Assembly: GCF_025345615.1 (NCBI RefSeq)
Contig: NZ_JAODWD010000003.1
Location: 558,001 to 622,000, forward strand
Reading direction: 5' to 3'
DNA length: 64,000 nt
Source: Mycobacterium deserti
GTDB lineage: Bacteria; Actinomycetota; Actinomycetes; Mycobacteriales; Mycobacteriaceae
The notes beneath the pieces are model-generated. The model saw only the letters and a program-made list of their open reading frames with translations, ran no database searches and had not been told where the DNA came from. Of the stretch, positions 19,426 through 26,771 are shown one piece after another. The position numbers and the translations under genes are program-made. The number at the start of each line of letters is the position of its first letter. Position 1 is the stretch's first letter.

Positions 19426-20448
19426 ATGCACGGGTCCAGTGGTGTCGGCCATCTGGTCGATCGGCACCCCGACGTCACCCCCGAGCGTCTGATCGCTCAA
19501 CTCGTCCCCCCGCCGACGTTCGCCGACGTCAGCTTCGACAGCTACCTGCCCGACCCCGCCGAGCCGTCGCAGGCCGCGGCGGTGCAGTCGTGTGCGCAGT
19601 TCTGCGATCAGGCCGTCGAGCGTCGCGCGGGAAAAAAGAAGCTGTTCGGCCGTCGCGAGACGCTTCCCGGCGTCGGGCTGTACCTCGACGGTGGATTCGG
19701 CGTGGGCAAGACCCATCTGCTGGCGTCGTCGTACTACCGCCTGCCGGAACCGAAGGCGTTCGCGACGTTCGGCGAATTGACGCAATTGGCAAGCGTTTTC
19801 GGTTTCGTCGAGTGCATCGAGCTGTTGGCGGACTATGTGGTGGTGTGCATCGACGAGTTCGAGCTCGACGACCCGGGCAACACCACGCTGATCTCGCGTC
19901 TGCTGTCGCAACTCGTCGAACGCGGTGTGTCGGTTGCGGCGACATCCAATACGCTGCCCGAACAACTCGGCGAGGGACGCTTCGCCGCGCAGGACTTCCT
20001 CCGCGAAATCAACACACTCGCCGCGATTTTCACCACTGTGCGGATCGACGGGCCGGACTATCGGCATCGCGGTCTGCCGCCGGCGCCGGAGCCGCCCAGC
20101 GACGACGACGTGGTTCGTGGCGCCGCCCAGCGTCCCGGTGCGACGCTCGACGGTTTCGACGAGTTGTGTGCGCACCTGGCGACCATGCATCCGTCGCGCT
20201 ATTCGACGCTGATCGAAGGGGTGTCCGCGGTGTACCTGACCGATGTGCACCCGATCGACGACCAGAATGTGGCGCTGCGGCTGGTGTCGCTGACCGACCG
20301 GCTCTACGACGCCGGAATCCCGGTGATCGCGTCGGGGGCCAAACTCGACACCGTCTTCAGCGAGGACATGCTCGCCGGTGGGTTTCGCAAGAAGTATCTG
20401 CGGGCGACGTCGCGGCTCCTGGCCTTGTCCCGCCAGGGCGACGCTTAG
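19426..20448 (+). CDS. zapE: cell division protein ZapE (AFG1-like ATPase)
   Basis: P-loop ATPase of the AFG1/ZapE family; in E. coli ZapE interacts with the Z-ring, and its mycobacterial role is not established here. The 340-aa protein has Walker A GGFGVGKTHLL near residue 88, Walker B VVCIDEFELDDPGNT near 144, an AAA-like sensor VAATSNTLPEQLGEGRF, and a terminal GFRKKYLRATSRL. It lacks the N-terminal targeting extension of mitochondrial AFG1. It corresponds to Rv2670c by order. A 23-bp-arm hairpin separates it from the convergent acetyltransferase. Confidence 0.9.
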   Translation: MHGSSGVGHLVDRHPDVTPERLIAQLVPPPTFADVSFDSYLPDPAEPSQAAAVQSCAQFCDQAVERRAGKKKLFGRRETLPGVGLYLDGGFGVGKTHLLASSYYRLPEPKAFATFGELTQLASVFGFVECIELLADYVVVCIDEFELDDPGNTTLISRLLSQLVERGVSVAATSNTLPEQLGEGRFAAQDFLREINTLAAIFTTVRIDGPDYRHRGLPPAPEPPSDDDVVRGAAQRPGATLDGFDELCAHLATMHPSRYSTLIEGVSAVYLTDVHPIDDQNVALRLVSLTDRLYDAGIPVIASGAKLDTVFSEDMLAGGFRKKYLRATSRLLALSRQGDA

Positions 20449-20451
20449 GCG

Positions 20452-20508
20452 CGAACGTTCCGTACCGCTCGAAATTCCGGCCACTTTTCGAGTGGTAAGG
20501 AACGTTCG
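20452..20508. terminator. long hairpin between convergent genes
   Basis: Arms at 20452-20474 and 20486-20508 are 23 bases each and complementary except for two positions (one G-U), with an 11-base loop. The hairpin begins four bases after the zapE stop and ends ten bases before the stop of the facing gene. It could act as a bidirectional terminator. No U-tract follows, as is usual in mycobacteria. Confidence 0.7.
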
Positions 20509-20517
20509 GCCGGGGAG

Positions 20518-21048
20518 TCAGAGCGGACGCACCATCACGTAGTCGTTCTCGAAGCCTGTGCCGAGCCGGAAGCTTCTCGTGCCGGCGATGGTGAACCCGT
20601 GCTTGCCGTAGAACCGTTGCGCGCGGCCGTTCTGCTGGTTGACGCCGAGCCACACGCTCCTGGCGTCGAGATCACCGGCCCGCTGCAGCGCCGCGGTCAT
20701 CAGCGCCGTAGCCGCGCCCGCGCCGTGACAGTCGGGCAGCACGTAGATCTTCGACAGCTCGACGGCCGGCCGGATCGTGACCGCACGCTGCACATCGCCG
20801 TCGTCGGGGACGCCACGAATCAGCATGGCGTATCCGATAATTCGGGTGTTCGACCGAGCGGCGAGCACCACCCGGTCGGGATCGGACAGGTAGCCCAGAA
20901 ACCGGGCTTCGGACAGATGTTGGTCGATGAACGCCGCGATGTTGTCAGCCGTCACCGACGGGGGACAGGCGAGCGGGAACGTCTCGGCCGCGACGTCGGC
21001 GAGTTCTGCGATGTCGGCGTCGACGGCAGCGGCGACCTCAATGCGCAA
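20518..21048 (-). CDS. GNAT family N-acetyltransferase
   Basis: Single-domain GNAT protein (176 aa) expected to transfer an acetyl group from acetyl-CoA to an unknown amine. The acetyl-CoA loop is visible as LSKIYVLPDCHGAGAATALMTAALQRA (the Q/RxxGxG/A type). NQQNGRAQRFYGKHGFTIAGTRSFRLG forms the usual beta6-alpha4 end. Context matches M. tuberculosis Rv2669. The upstream gene ends elsewhere and the exported-protein gene behind it ends only six bases from this start, so they may be one transcript. Confidence 0.9.
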   Translation of the reverse strand: MRIEVAAAVDADIAELADVAAETFPLACPPSVTADNIAAFIDQHLSEARFLGYLSDPDRVVLAARSNTRIIGYAMLIRGVPDDGDVQRAVTIRPAVELSKIYVLPDCHGAGAATALMTAALQRAGDLDARSVWLGVNQQNGRAQRFYGKHGFTIAGTRSFRLGTGFENDYVMVRPL

Positions 21049-21054
21049 CGCGCG

Positions 21055-21546
21055 CTACACGTTCCACTGCGCCAGGTGTTCGCCGGTGACCTTGTCGACG
21101 AGTACGACGTTGGATACCAAATCGCGGTAGCAGTCCCACCAGACGCCACCGCTCACCGTGGATCCGGCGGGCGCGTTGAGCAGGGCGTACCGCAGCGCAT
21201 CCGGCGCGTCGGAGTTGCGCGGTTCATACGCGTCGCCGGTCGGCGTGACTCCGCGGAAGGAGTAGGTGATGCTCTGCGCGTAGGGGGTGGGCACCTTGAC
21301 CGGATGTACGGTCACCTGCGCGCGCCACACCTGATGACGAGGCGGACGCGGGGGGTAGCCGAACCCGGGCGGGATCGGTGATGGAGCGATGCTGTGCACC
21401 GTGATGTCGGCGACTAGGCCTTTGAAGTTCACTTGCAGCGTGTCGCCGAGACGCCCGATCGGCGCGGTCGCGGCGGAGACGGGCACGGCCGTGAGGCCGG
21501 CCACGGCAGCCATCGCGGCGATCAGGAGGACGAACCAGCGACGCAT
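21055..21546 (-). CDS. exported protein, DUF1942/MPT63-like
   Basis: Small secreted protein (163 aa from ATG 21546) with a signal peptide (MRRWFVLLIAAMAAVAGLTAVPVSA) ending near residue 25 in an AxA site. The mature part begins ATAPIGRLGDTLQVNFKG and resembles the immunoglobulin-like fold of mycobacterial DUF1942 proteins such as MPT63, with WRAQVTVHPV and a C-terminal DKVTGEHLAQWNV strand. It corresponds by position to Rv2668 (exported, Ala/Val-rich). Function is unknown. The next gene downstream is the acetyltransferase six bases away. Confidence 0.8.
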   Translation of the reverse strand: MRRWFVLLIAAMAAVAGLTAVPVSAATAPIGRLGDTLQVNFKGLVADITVHSIAPSPIPPGFGYPPRPPRHQVWRAQVTVHPVKVPTPYAQSITYSFRGVTPTGDAYEPRNSDAPDALRYALLNAPAGSTVSGGVWWDCYRDLVSNVVLVDKVTGEHLAQWNV

Positions 21547-21586
21547 GCACGAATGATGGCACAAACTGAAACGTGTTACAGCCGCT

Positions 21587-22012
21587 TCAGGGCACCGAGG
21601 GGCCAACGCCGCCGACCTTGTCGATGCGGATCCGGGTGAGATAGCCCGGCGGCGCGCCGTCGGGCGGGAACTTCACCGCCGGGTTTGCCAACGTCTGGGC
21701 GAGCTGGTCGAGCAGTTCGGGCGCGCCGCCTTCGACGATGCGCGCGGTGCCGTTGATCGCCAGATACGGGCGCATCACCTCACCGGGTCCCTCCGGCGAA
21801 AGGATGGTCACCGCGACGCGCGGGTCGCGTCTCACATTGCGGACCTTCTTGTGCTCGGCCAGATGCGCGGTTACCAGTTCGTCGCCGTCCGGGTTCGACT
21901 GCAACGCCACCCATACCAGCGTGACCTGCGGGCTGCCGTCGGGGTTGAGCGTGACCAGCGTGGCGTCGGCGCCCGCACCGATGAGCGCGCGGGCGGCTTC
22001 ATTGAGCTTCAT
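21587..22012 (-). CDS. PPOX-class F420-dependent oxidoreductase family protein
   Basis: Split-barrel flavin/deazaflavin-binding protein of 141 aa. The sequence TLVTLNPDGSPQVTLVWVAL at residues 17-36, HKKVRNVRRDPRVAVTILSP near 54-73 and the short length fit the FDOR-B type that uses F420 in actinobacteria. A pyridoxamine-phosphate oxidase role is unlikely at this length. The substrate is unknown. Located 40 bp upstream of the exported-protein gene in the same orientation. Confidence 0.8.
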   Translation of the reverse strand: MKLNEAARALIGAGADATLVTLNPDGSPQVTLVWVALQSNPDGDELVTAHLAEHKKVRNVRRDPRVAVTILSPEGPGEVMRPYLAINGTARIVEGGAPELLDQLAQTLANPAVKFPPDGAPPGYLTRIRIDKVGGVGPSVP

Positions 22013-22048
22013 GCGACGTTCTACCGCGTCGCGGACTGTTTCATTCCC

Positions 22049-22642
22049 TCAGGCGGCCTCGAGGTCGAGCAACGCCGACTTGGCCAGTGGTCCGCCGATG
22101 TACTGTCCGGTCGACCCGTCCGAGCGCACGACGCGATGGCAGGGGATCACCACCGGCAGCGGGTTACGCGAGCAAGCCGTGCCGACGGCCCGCACCGCCC
22201 GCGGGTGGCCGATGGCGGCCGCGACGGTGGCATAGGTCTCCCGATGGCCGTAACCGATGTCGCGCAGATGCTCGATGACGCTGCGCCGGAAGCCGTCAGC
22301 CAGGCGCATGTCGATCGGCACGTCAAAGGTGGTGCGGCGCTTCGCGAAATACTCCTCGATCTGGTGCGCGGCGGAATCCAGCCGTGCAGGCGCGTGCAGG
22401 ACGCGTGGGCTCACAGCGTCGGCCAGCAGCGCGAGTACCGCGTCGTGCCCCTCGATGTCGTAGGCGACGCGAACCAGGCCGGCGCGGGTGGCGGCCAGCA
22501 GCAGGGTGCCCACCGGTGTGTCGAGGGTGCGGTAGGCGACGTCGAGCACACCCTCGCTGTCCGCGTCCTGCTCGAGCCGCAGGTGCAACCGCGCCAGTGT
22601 CTTCTCATCGGCGGCCAGGGAGTCGAAAAGGTTGCTCGTCAT
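22049..22642 (-). CDS. ogt: methylated-DNA--[protein]-cysteine S-methyltransferase
   Basis: Suicide repair protein that removes alkyl groups from O6-alkylguanine. The start ATG 22642 gives 197 aa (MTSNLFDSLAADEK). The active-site loop is VVIPCHRVVRSDGSTGQYIGG with the acceptor Cys in PCHR. The DNA-binding helix-turn-helix includes YATVAAAIGHPRAVRAVGTAC with the Arg finger. The ATG overlaps the stop of the upstream sigma factor gene by four bases (ATGA), so the two are translationally coupled. The upstream frame extension to 22822 is antisense-like and not used. Confidence 0.94.
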   Translation of the reverse strand: MTSNLFDSLAADEKTLARLHLRLEQDADSEGVLDVAYRTLDTPVGTLLLAATRAGLVRVAYDIEGHDAVLALLADAVSPRVLHAPARLDSAAHQIEEYFAKRRTTFDVPIDMRLADGFRRSVIEHLRDIGYGHRETYATVAAAIGHPRAVRAVGTACSRNPLPVVIPCHRVVRSDGSTGQYIGGPLAKSALLDLEAA

Positions 22643-23121
22643 GCTATTTCGTCCTTCCGGTAAGTCTTGCGGAGCGTCTTGATGCCGTCGGCGGCGGCGC
22701 GGCGGGCGGCCTCGGGCGAGTTGCCGAGAAGCCTGGCGATGTCGGCGAACGGCAACCCGGCGATGTGGTGGTAGGCCACCGCCTGCCGCTGTTTGGTCGG
22801 CAGCCGCGACAGCGCCGACCACAGATCGGGGTCACGGGTTGCCGGGTCGGCTCGGGCGGCCACCCGTTCGGGCATGGCGTCGGTCGGTACCGGCGCGCGG
22901 GACCTCGCGCGCCCGACGTCGAGTGCGCGCCGGTGGGCGATGGTCACCAACCACGCTTCGACGTTGGCATCCTCGGACAAGTCCGGGTAGGCGCGCAGCG
23001 CTGACAGGAAAGTCTCCGACCAGGCGTCGTCAGCGTCCACCGGCCCGACGACGGCGCGGCAGACCCGCAGCACGGTCGCTCCGTGCGCGGCTACCACGTC
23101 TTCGAACGGTCGCACCCTCAC
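22639..23121 (-). CDS. ECF-type sigma-70 family RNA polymerase sigma factor
   Basis: Short extracytoplasmic-function sigma factor (160 aa). Region 2 is visible as FEDVVAAHGATVLRVCRAVVGPVDADDAWSETFLSAL and AWLVTIAHRRALDVGRA. Region 4 is LPTKQRQAVAYHHIAGLPFADIARLLGNSPEAARRAAADGI with its HTH. No anti-sigma gene is adjacent; instead the stop overlaps the start of ogt. That arrangement suggests a regulator tied to alkylation repair or another stress, but the signal is not evident. The start is GTG 23121; a GTG six bases further in is an alternative. Confidence 0.88.
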   Translation of the reverse strand: MRVRPFEDVVAAHGATVLRVCRAVVGPVDADDAWSETFLSALRAYPDLSEDANVEAWLVTIAHRRALDVGRARSRAPVPTDAMPERVAARADPATRDPDLWSALSRLPTKQRQAVAYHHIAGLPFADIARLLGNSPEAARRAAADGIKTLRKTYRKDEIA

Positions 23122-23156
23122 ATCATGTAGACGCCACAGGGCTCCGCGTTGTGAGA

Positions 23157-23882
23157 TCAGCCCTTCACGAACGGCTCGAGCGCCTTGGTCAGGTCGTTCT
23201 CGAAGCGGTCCTTGTCGACACCGAGGCGGTGCAGGACGCCGCCATCGTCCTCGGCCTCGAACAGGGCCAGCACAATGTGCTCGGTGCCAACGTAGTTATG
23301 GCCCAAGCGAAGTGCTTGACGGAATGTCAACTCGAGGACCTTTTTCGACGCCGCATCGAACGGCGTCAGCGGCGGGAGATCGCACTCGGCGCGCGCGGGC
23401 AGCGTGACCGCACTCGCGACCTTGTCGCCGTCGATGCCTTGTCCGGCGAGCAGCTTGACCGCGATTCCGGTCGGATCTGCGAACATCGCCAGCAGCAGGT
23501 GCGCCGGGCTGATCTCGGCGTTACCGGCCTCCTGCGCCTTGTTTTGCGCCTCGACCACCACGTTGCGGGCGCGGGGCGTGAAGCGGCTGAACCCGGCCTC
23601 AGGGTCGAGCGCGGCCGAATCCATGGGTGACTTCGGTACGAAGCGCTTCTGGGCCGCCTGCTTCGTCACGCCCATGCACTTGCCGATGTCGGTCCATGAC
23701 GCTCCCGACCGGCGCGCCTGGTCGACGAAGTGACCGATGAGATGGTCGGCGATCTCGCCGAGTGCCTCGGCGGCCAGCACCGCGTCGGTGAGCTGGTCGA
23801 GCGGCTCCGAGTGCACGTGTTTGATGACGTCGATGAGGTCGTCGAGGCGGACAGGATTGGTGATCTTCGCGGACTCGGTCAT
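23157..23882 (-). CDS. clpC2: ClpC2: HTH plus Clp N-domain protein, no ATPase
   Basis: A 241-aa protein with an N-terminal DNA-binding-like helix-turn-helix (SGASWTDIGKCMGVTKQAAQKRF, residues 60-81). Two Clp N-terminal repeats follow: RFTPRARNVVVEAQNKAQEAG…ISPAHLLLAMF near 100-135, and FDAASKKVLELTFRQALRLGHNYVGTEHIVLALF near 170-210. It lacks AAA modules, as does mycobacterial ClpC2 (Rv2667). From the literature, ClpC2 binds cyclomarin-type compounds that target the ClpC1 N-domain and so can sequester them. The start ATG 23882 lies six bases from a TAAAGT -10. Two identical-type palindromes cover the promoter, which points to autoregulation through the HTH. Confidence 0.9.
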   Translation of the reverse strand: MTESAKITNPVRLDDLIDVIKHVHSEPLDQLTDAVLAAEALGEIADHLIGHFVDQARRSGASWTDIGKCMGVTKQAAQKRFVPKSPMDSAALDPEAGFSRFTPRARNVVVEAQNKAQEAGNAEISPAHLLLAMFADPTGIAVKLLAGQGIDGDKVASAVTLPARAECDLPPLTPFDAASKKVLELTFRQALRLGHNYVGTEHIVLALFEAEDDGGVLHRLGVDKDRFENDLTKALEPFVKG

Positions 23883-23883
23883 G

Positions 23884-23902
23884 CGTCAACTTTAGGTTGA
23901 CG
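23884..23902. promoter_or_regulatory. operator palindrome 1 of clpC2
   Basis: CGTCAAC-tttag-GTTGACG, a perfect 7-bp inverted repeat of 19 bp total. It overlaps the -10 and the transcription start, directly before ATG 23882. It shares both half-sites with operator 2. Confidence 0.8.
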
Positions 23903-23918
23903 ACGACGCTTTCGTCAA
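23889..23918 (-). promoter_or_regulatory. clpC2 promoter (-35 TTGACG, -10 TAAAGT)
   Basis: On the minus strand, TTGACG (complement of 23913-23918) and TAAAGT (complement of 23889-23894) are separated by 18 bp, and six bases separate the -10 from the ATG. This is the most canonical promoter in the window and predicts a leaderless message. Both elements lie inside the palindromes. Confidence 0.75.
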
Positions 23919-23931
23919 CCTTGGGTTGACG
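23913..23931. promoter_or_regulatory. operator palindrome 2 of clpC2
   Basis: CGTCAACC-ttg-GGTTGACG, a perfect 8-bp inverted repeat of 19 bp, centred 29 bp from operator 1 and covering the -35 of clpC2. It also contains the last codons of the SRPBCC gene. Confidence 0.8.
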
Positions 23932-24403
23932 ATCTGGGGTAGCCGCGTCGGACGGTCCGGTCCAGGATGCCGAGAGTGGCGCGAAGGGCGGATTCGGAGA
24001 CGACGGGAAAGATGTTCGCCTCGCGCCAATGCGGATCAATGTCGGACCAGTCGTAAAACGACGTGACGAGCGTGCCGTCGGCGACCGGTTCCAGTCGATA
24101 GCCATACACGTGGCCGATCTGCGGGCGGATCTGCCCGAGAATCGTCCACGCGATCAGGCGGTCCTGCTCGAACTCCCTGATGGACACGGTGACGTCGTAT
24201 CTGCCCAGTGGGAAGTCGTTGAGCGACTCGCGGTCCATATGGACGACGAAACTGTCGCCGACCTTCCGCACTGGGTCACCGTCGGCGTCCTGGAGCATGC
24301 CTGTCGCGTCGATCGCGACGTGGCCCTGCGGGTCGCACAGCACAGCGAAGACGTCGGCGGCCGGGGCGGCGATGTTGCGCGCAATCTCGATGCGGTCGGT
24401 CAT
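23915..24403 (-). CDS. SRPBCC (START/polyketide-cyclase-like) family protein
   Basis: Small-molecule-binding fold protein of 162 aa. The N-terminal strand-helix IEIARNIAAPAADVFAVLCDPQGHVAIDATG is typical of mycobacterial SRPBCC proteins, followed by PVRKVGDSFVVHM and a C-terminal long helix (ESALRATLGILDRTVRRG). The ligand is unknown and no catalytic residues can be named. The 3' end runs into operator 2 of clpC2, so read-through of this gene would bypass the clpC2 operators. Confidence 0.85.
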   Translation of the reverse strand: MTDRIEIARNIAAPAADVFAVLCDPQGHVAIDATGMLQDADGDPVRKVGDSFVVHMDRESLNDFPLGRYDVTVSIREFEQDRLIAWTILGQIRPQIGHVYGYRLEPVADGTLVTSFYDWSDIDPHWREANIFPVVSESALRATLGILDRTVRRGYPRSSTQG

Positions 24404-24477
24404 CGCTTGATCGTGTCAGGGTCGCCGCTGGCCGCGATCCAGTTTCACCGATCCGACTTCGGGTAATACCTCAGCAA

Positions 24478-24831
24478 ATGCGTAGCCACGTCGAGACCAC
24501 GAGATCGCAGCCACCGTTGCTGCAGCGCGCGATCGCGTTCATCGACGAGAACGCACGCCAGGACATCACGCTCAGCGACATCGCAGCAGCGGTCAACGTG
24601 ACGCCGCGCTCGGTGCAGTACGTGTTTCGTCGGCATCTCGGCACGACTCCGCTGGAGTATCTGCGCCGGGTGCGCCTCGACCGTGCGCACCGTGACCTGC
24701 AGGCCGCCGATCCCACCGTCGACACGGTGACAGCAATCGCGGGGCGCTGGGGGTTCGGCCACGCCGGCCGGTTCAGCGGCATCTACAAAGAGACGTTCGG
24801 TCGGCCGCCGAGCCGCACGCTGCGCAGCTGA
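24478..24831 (+). CDS. AraC-family regulator reduced to its DNA-binding domain
   Basis: A 117-aa protein consisting almost entirely of the AraC/XylS double HTH. The first HTH is QDITLSDIAAAVNVTPRSVQYVFRRHLGTTPLEYLRRVRLDRAH and the second is DTVTAIAGRWGFGHAGRFSGIYKETFGRPPSRTL. The usual N-terminal effector or cupin domain is absent, so it is either a minimal regulator or a truncated descendant of a longer one. It is divergent from the SRPBCC gene (24403), which is a candidate target. A degraded AraC fragment lies 1.6 kb downstream. Confidence 0.88.
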   Translation: MRSHVETTRSQPPLLQRAIAFIDENARQDITLSDIAAAVNVTPRSVQYVFRRHLGTTPLEYLRRVRLDRAHRDLQAADPTVDTVTAIAGRWGFGHAGRFSGIYKETFGRPPSRTLRS

Positions 24832-24856
24832 TCAACCCTGCATTGAGGGTCGGGCC

Positions 24857-25276
24857 TCAGCGCGGGAAGAAGCCCTCCCGGGTGAAGAAACCGGGTTGCC
24901 ACCCGCGAGTACCGAGGCACAGCATCGGTTTTCCGTCTGGTGACTGTGCCGCCGACTGCGGCTTCGGGCACGGCGCGCCCACTTCCTGGACGCCGAACAG
25001 CTCGTAGGACGCGACCCAGAAGCCGGTGTACACCGGGGGCCACTGGTTTTCGATCCAGCGGCATTGCAGCGTCTCGCCTCCGGGGCCCCGCCCGAACGTG
25101 AACAGCTCCATGTTGGTGCAGGGGCCGGCGAGATGGGCGTCGTAGTTCATGCCCGGCACGTCGGTGGCGTAGCGCCCCGGCTCGTCGAAATAGATCCGAT
25201 CGTCGGCGGCGGCGAGCGGCGCAGTGCTGATGACGGCGCCGGCAATGGCAGCAGCGGCGAAGAGTTCGCGAATCAC
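24857..25276 (-). CDS. secreted hypothetical protein
   Basis: A 139-aa exported protein with a signal peptide (MIRELFAAAAIAGAVISTAPLAAA) and cleavage near residue 24. The mature part DDRIYFDEPGRYATDVPGMNYDAHLAGPC has four Cys (in GPC, LQC, APC and MLC contexts), which suggests two disulfides. Trp-rich WIENQWPPVYTGFWVASYELFG lies centrally. It resembles the small mycobacterial secreted proteins of unknown function; I do not recognise a named family. It faces the AraC gene convergently. Confidence 0.75.
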   Translation of the reverse strand: MIRELFAAAAIAGAVISTAPLAAADDRIYFDEPGRYATDVPGMNYDAHLAGPCTNMELFTFGRGPGGETLQCRWIENQWPPVYTGFWVASYELFGVQEVGAPCPKPQSAAQSPDGKPMLCLGTRGWQPGFFTREGFFPR

Positions 25277-25369
25277 GTCCCACCCCTTGGTGTCATGACC
25301 GGTTGGCCTTCGAAAGAGCGTAGTAGGTGCAGCGAAGCTATCGAGTCCTTTTGCCCATAGGCCCGGCTC

Positions 25370-25756
25370 TCACCGGTCGCCGATGAGGACGTCGATGGCA
25401 ATATCGACCCGTTCGTGCTGGCCGTCCAGGCGGAATGTATAGACATGCCGTCCACCCGCAGGCTCTATGGGCAGCACCATCTCCGGCAGGCGCATGAACA
25501 ACATCGGCGTTTCAACCAGGAAGTTCGCGGTCTGCACGGCAGGCCATCGTTGCCCGGTGGGGCCGGCCGCGTCGACGAGCAAGGTTTGGTGGTGGCCGAT
25601 GTCGTCGTGTCCGACGTCGCAAAGCACCACGGTGTAGCAGCTGAAGCCTGACGAACGCGGCGCGACCGTGGTGCTCGCCCAGAAACCGCCGTCGACGCTG
25701 AGCATGCCGTTCACGACGTCGGCACGGTTGGCAAAGAACGCTGCGCTGAGCCGCAT
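25370..25756 (-). CDS. conserved hypothetical protein, DUF6941-like
   Basis: A 128-aa soluble protein from ATG 25756 (MRLSAAFFANRADVVNGMLSVDGGFW). The pattern, an alternating beta-strand protein with LFMRLPEMVLPIEPAGGRHVYTFRLDGQ in the second half, resembles actinobacterial DUF6941 proteins. No catalytic motif is seen. Codon use is normal for the genome. A very small membrane ORF follows on the same strand upstream (25787-25960), 30 bp away. Confidence 0.6.
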   Translation of the reverse strand: MRLSAAFFANRADVVNGMLSVDGGFWASTTVAPRSSGFSCYTVVLCDVGHDDIGHHQTLLVDAAGPTGQRWPAVQTANFLVETPMLFMRLPEMVLPIEPAGGRHVYTFRLDGQHERVDIAIDVLIGDR

Positions 25757-25786
25757 GCATGGCAATCTAGTGGAATCTCTGTGCGC

Positions 25787-25960
25787 TCATCGACCGCGCC
25801 GGCGAAATGGCGATGATGTGAACCGCTCCGACTGTACGAATCGCCGTGTCCGGCTGGACATGTCTAGCCAGTGCGAACGCGCATCCAGCGAGGCGGCTAT
25901 GCCGATCAGAACCGTACCGACTAGCAGGCCGACGATGGCCAACGCTCCGAGAAGTTCCAT
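25787..25960 (-). CDS. 57-aa single-pass membrane microprotein
   Basis: Short ORF starting ATG 25960, MELLGALAIVGLLVGTVLIG, with one strongly hydrophobic helix (residues 2-24). A basic tail follows (SRTRRFVQSERF … FRRRGR), which predicts Nout-Cin insertion. A weak GGTGAG precedes the ATG. The organised helix-plus-basic-tail composition and the good spacing to the next gene are the only support. No family is recognised. Confidence 0.5.
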   Translation of the reverse strand: MELLGALAIVGLLVGTVLIGIAASLDARSHWLDMSSRTRRFVQSERFTSSPFRRRGR

Positions 25961-26400
25961 TGCTCACCGGCTACCCGAACACTTCAAAACCCACACACCT
26001 GGGAGATCGGCTGGTCTAATGGCGGCCGGCAACGTACGCCGCTCAACACGCTCCCCATGTGGAGGATCAGTTGCCGGCCGCCGCAGTGTTGATGCCCGGC
26101 CGCAGCGACGGCGAAACGCTGGTGTCGTGATTCACGCCGCTCTCTGTATCGTGGCGTCGGTGCACCGATAGTGCATCGATGAATGTCGAAAGTTGTGCGG
26201 CGCTCGACAGGCCAGGCTCGCTGCTGAACTCTCAGGGTCACCCCGTCGAACGCCTCACGCCGGACCGAAACGTGACCAATCCCAGAGCCGACGCTCAACA
26301 CCCCGTTCCCGTCGCTCAGCTCAGCTAAACAGCCGGCCGATCAGCTGGTGCGGGGACGCGGTTTGCGAGCGGTGTAGTCCGCGCCCTTCAACGTGGCCTC
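25961..26400. other. gene-poor stretch
   Basis: About 440 bp without a convincing gene. Open frames on both strands are Arg-rich shadows without RBS or recognisable motifs. A 50-codon frame from ATG 26179 on the plus strand was considered but has no supporting feature. It probably belongs to the decayed AraC locus that follows. Confidence 0.5.
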
Positions 26401-26630
26401 CGGTTAACCCCCGAACCTGTCCCTGTAGTGGCGAGCGAACCGGCCGGGGGCCAACTGCAATGCCCGGGGGTCACATGCGCGACGAAGGCGATGTCGACCA
26501 CGGTGATGTCGGCATGGGCGTTGCATTCGATGAAGTCGGTGGCGACGCGCAGCCACGGCGCGGGGGGCGGTTGGGCCAACCACCTCGATGTTCCTCGCGC
26601 ATACCTCGGCTCTTCTTCGCTCGAAGTTGA
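26401..26630 (-). pseudogene. AraC-family regulator remnant, frameshifted
   Basis: One minus-strand frame reads ATDFIECNAHADITVVDIAFVAHVTP, which matches the first HTH of AraC proteins. Compare FIDENARQDITLSDIAAAVNVTP in the intact regulator at 24478. At the run of five C in GTGACCCCCGGG the reading frame shifts, and the continuation (RALQLAPGRFARHYRDRFGG then stop) is found one frame over. The second HTH is missing and no upstream effector domain can be assembled. Best explained as a decayed gene. Confidence 0.6.
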
Positions 26631-26771
26631 CGCGTTGAACCCTTTCGATGCACAAATGATGCAGCAATCGCGGCGGTGACGGCACGCCGCTCACTGCGCG
26701 GATGCTCTGTCGAGAACCGAGGTGCACGGTCGAGATGGGCGGCAGCCGAGCGGCCACGCCGCGGAACACCA

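Noticed and set aside
18838..20484. 548-codon minus-strand frame across the ribD/zapE junction
   Set aside because: Overlaps zapE antisense and the 5' part of ribD in another frame; no recognisable domain.
26179..26331. 50-codon ORF (MNVESCAALD…) on the plus strand
   Set aside because: No RBS, no motif, mediocre third-position GC; cannot be supported.
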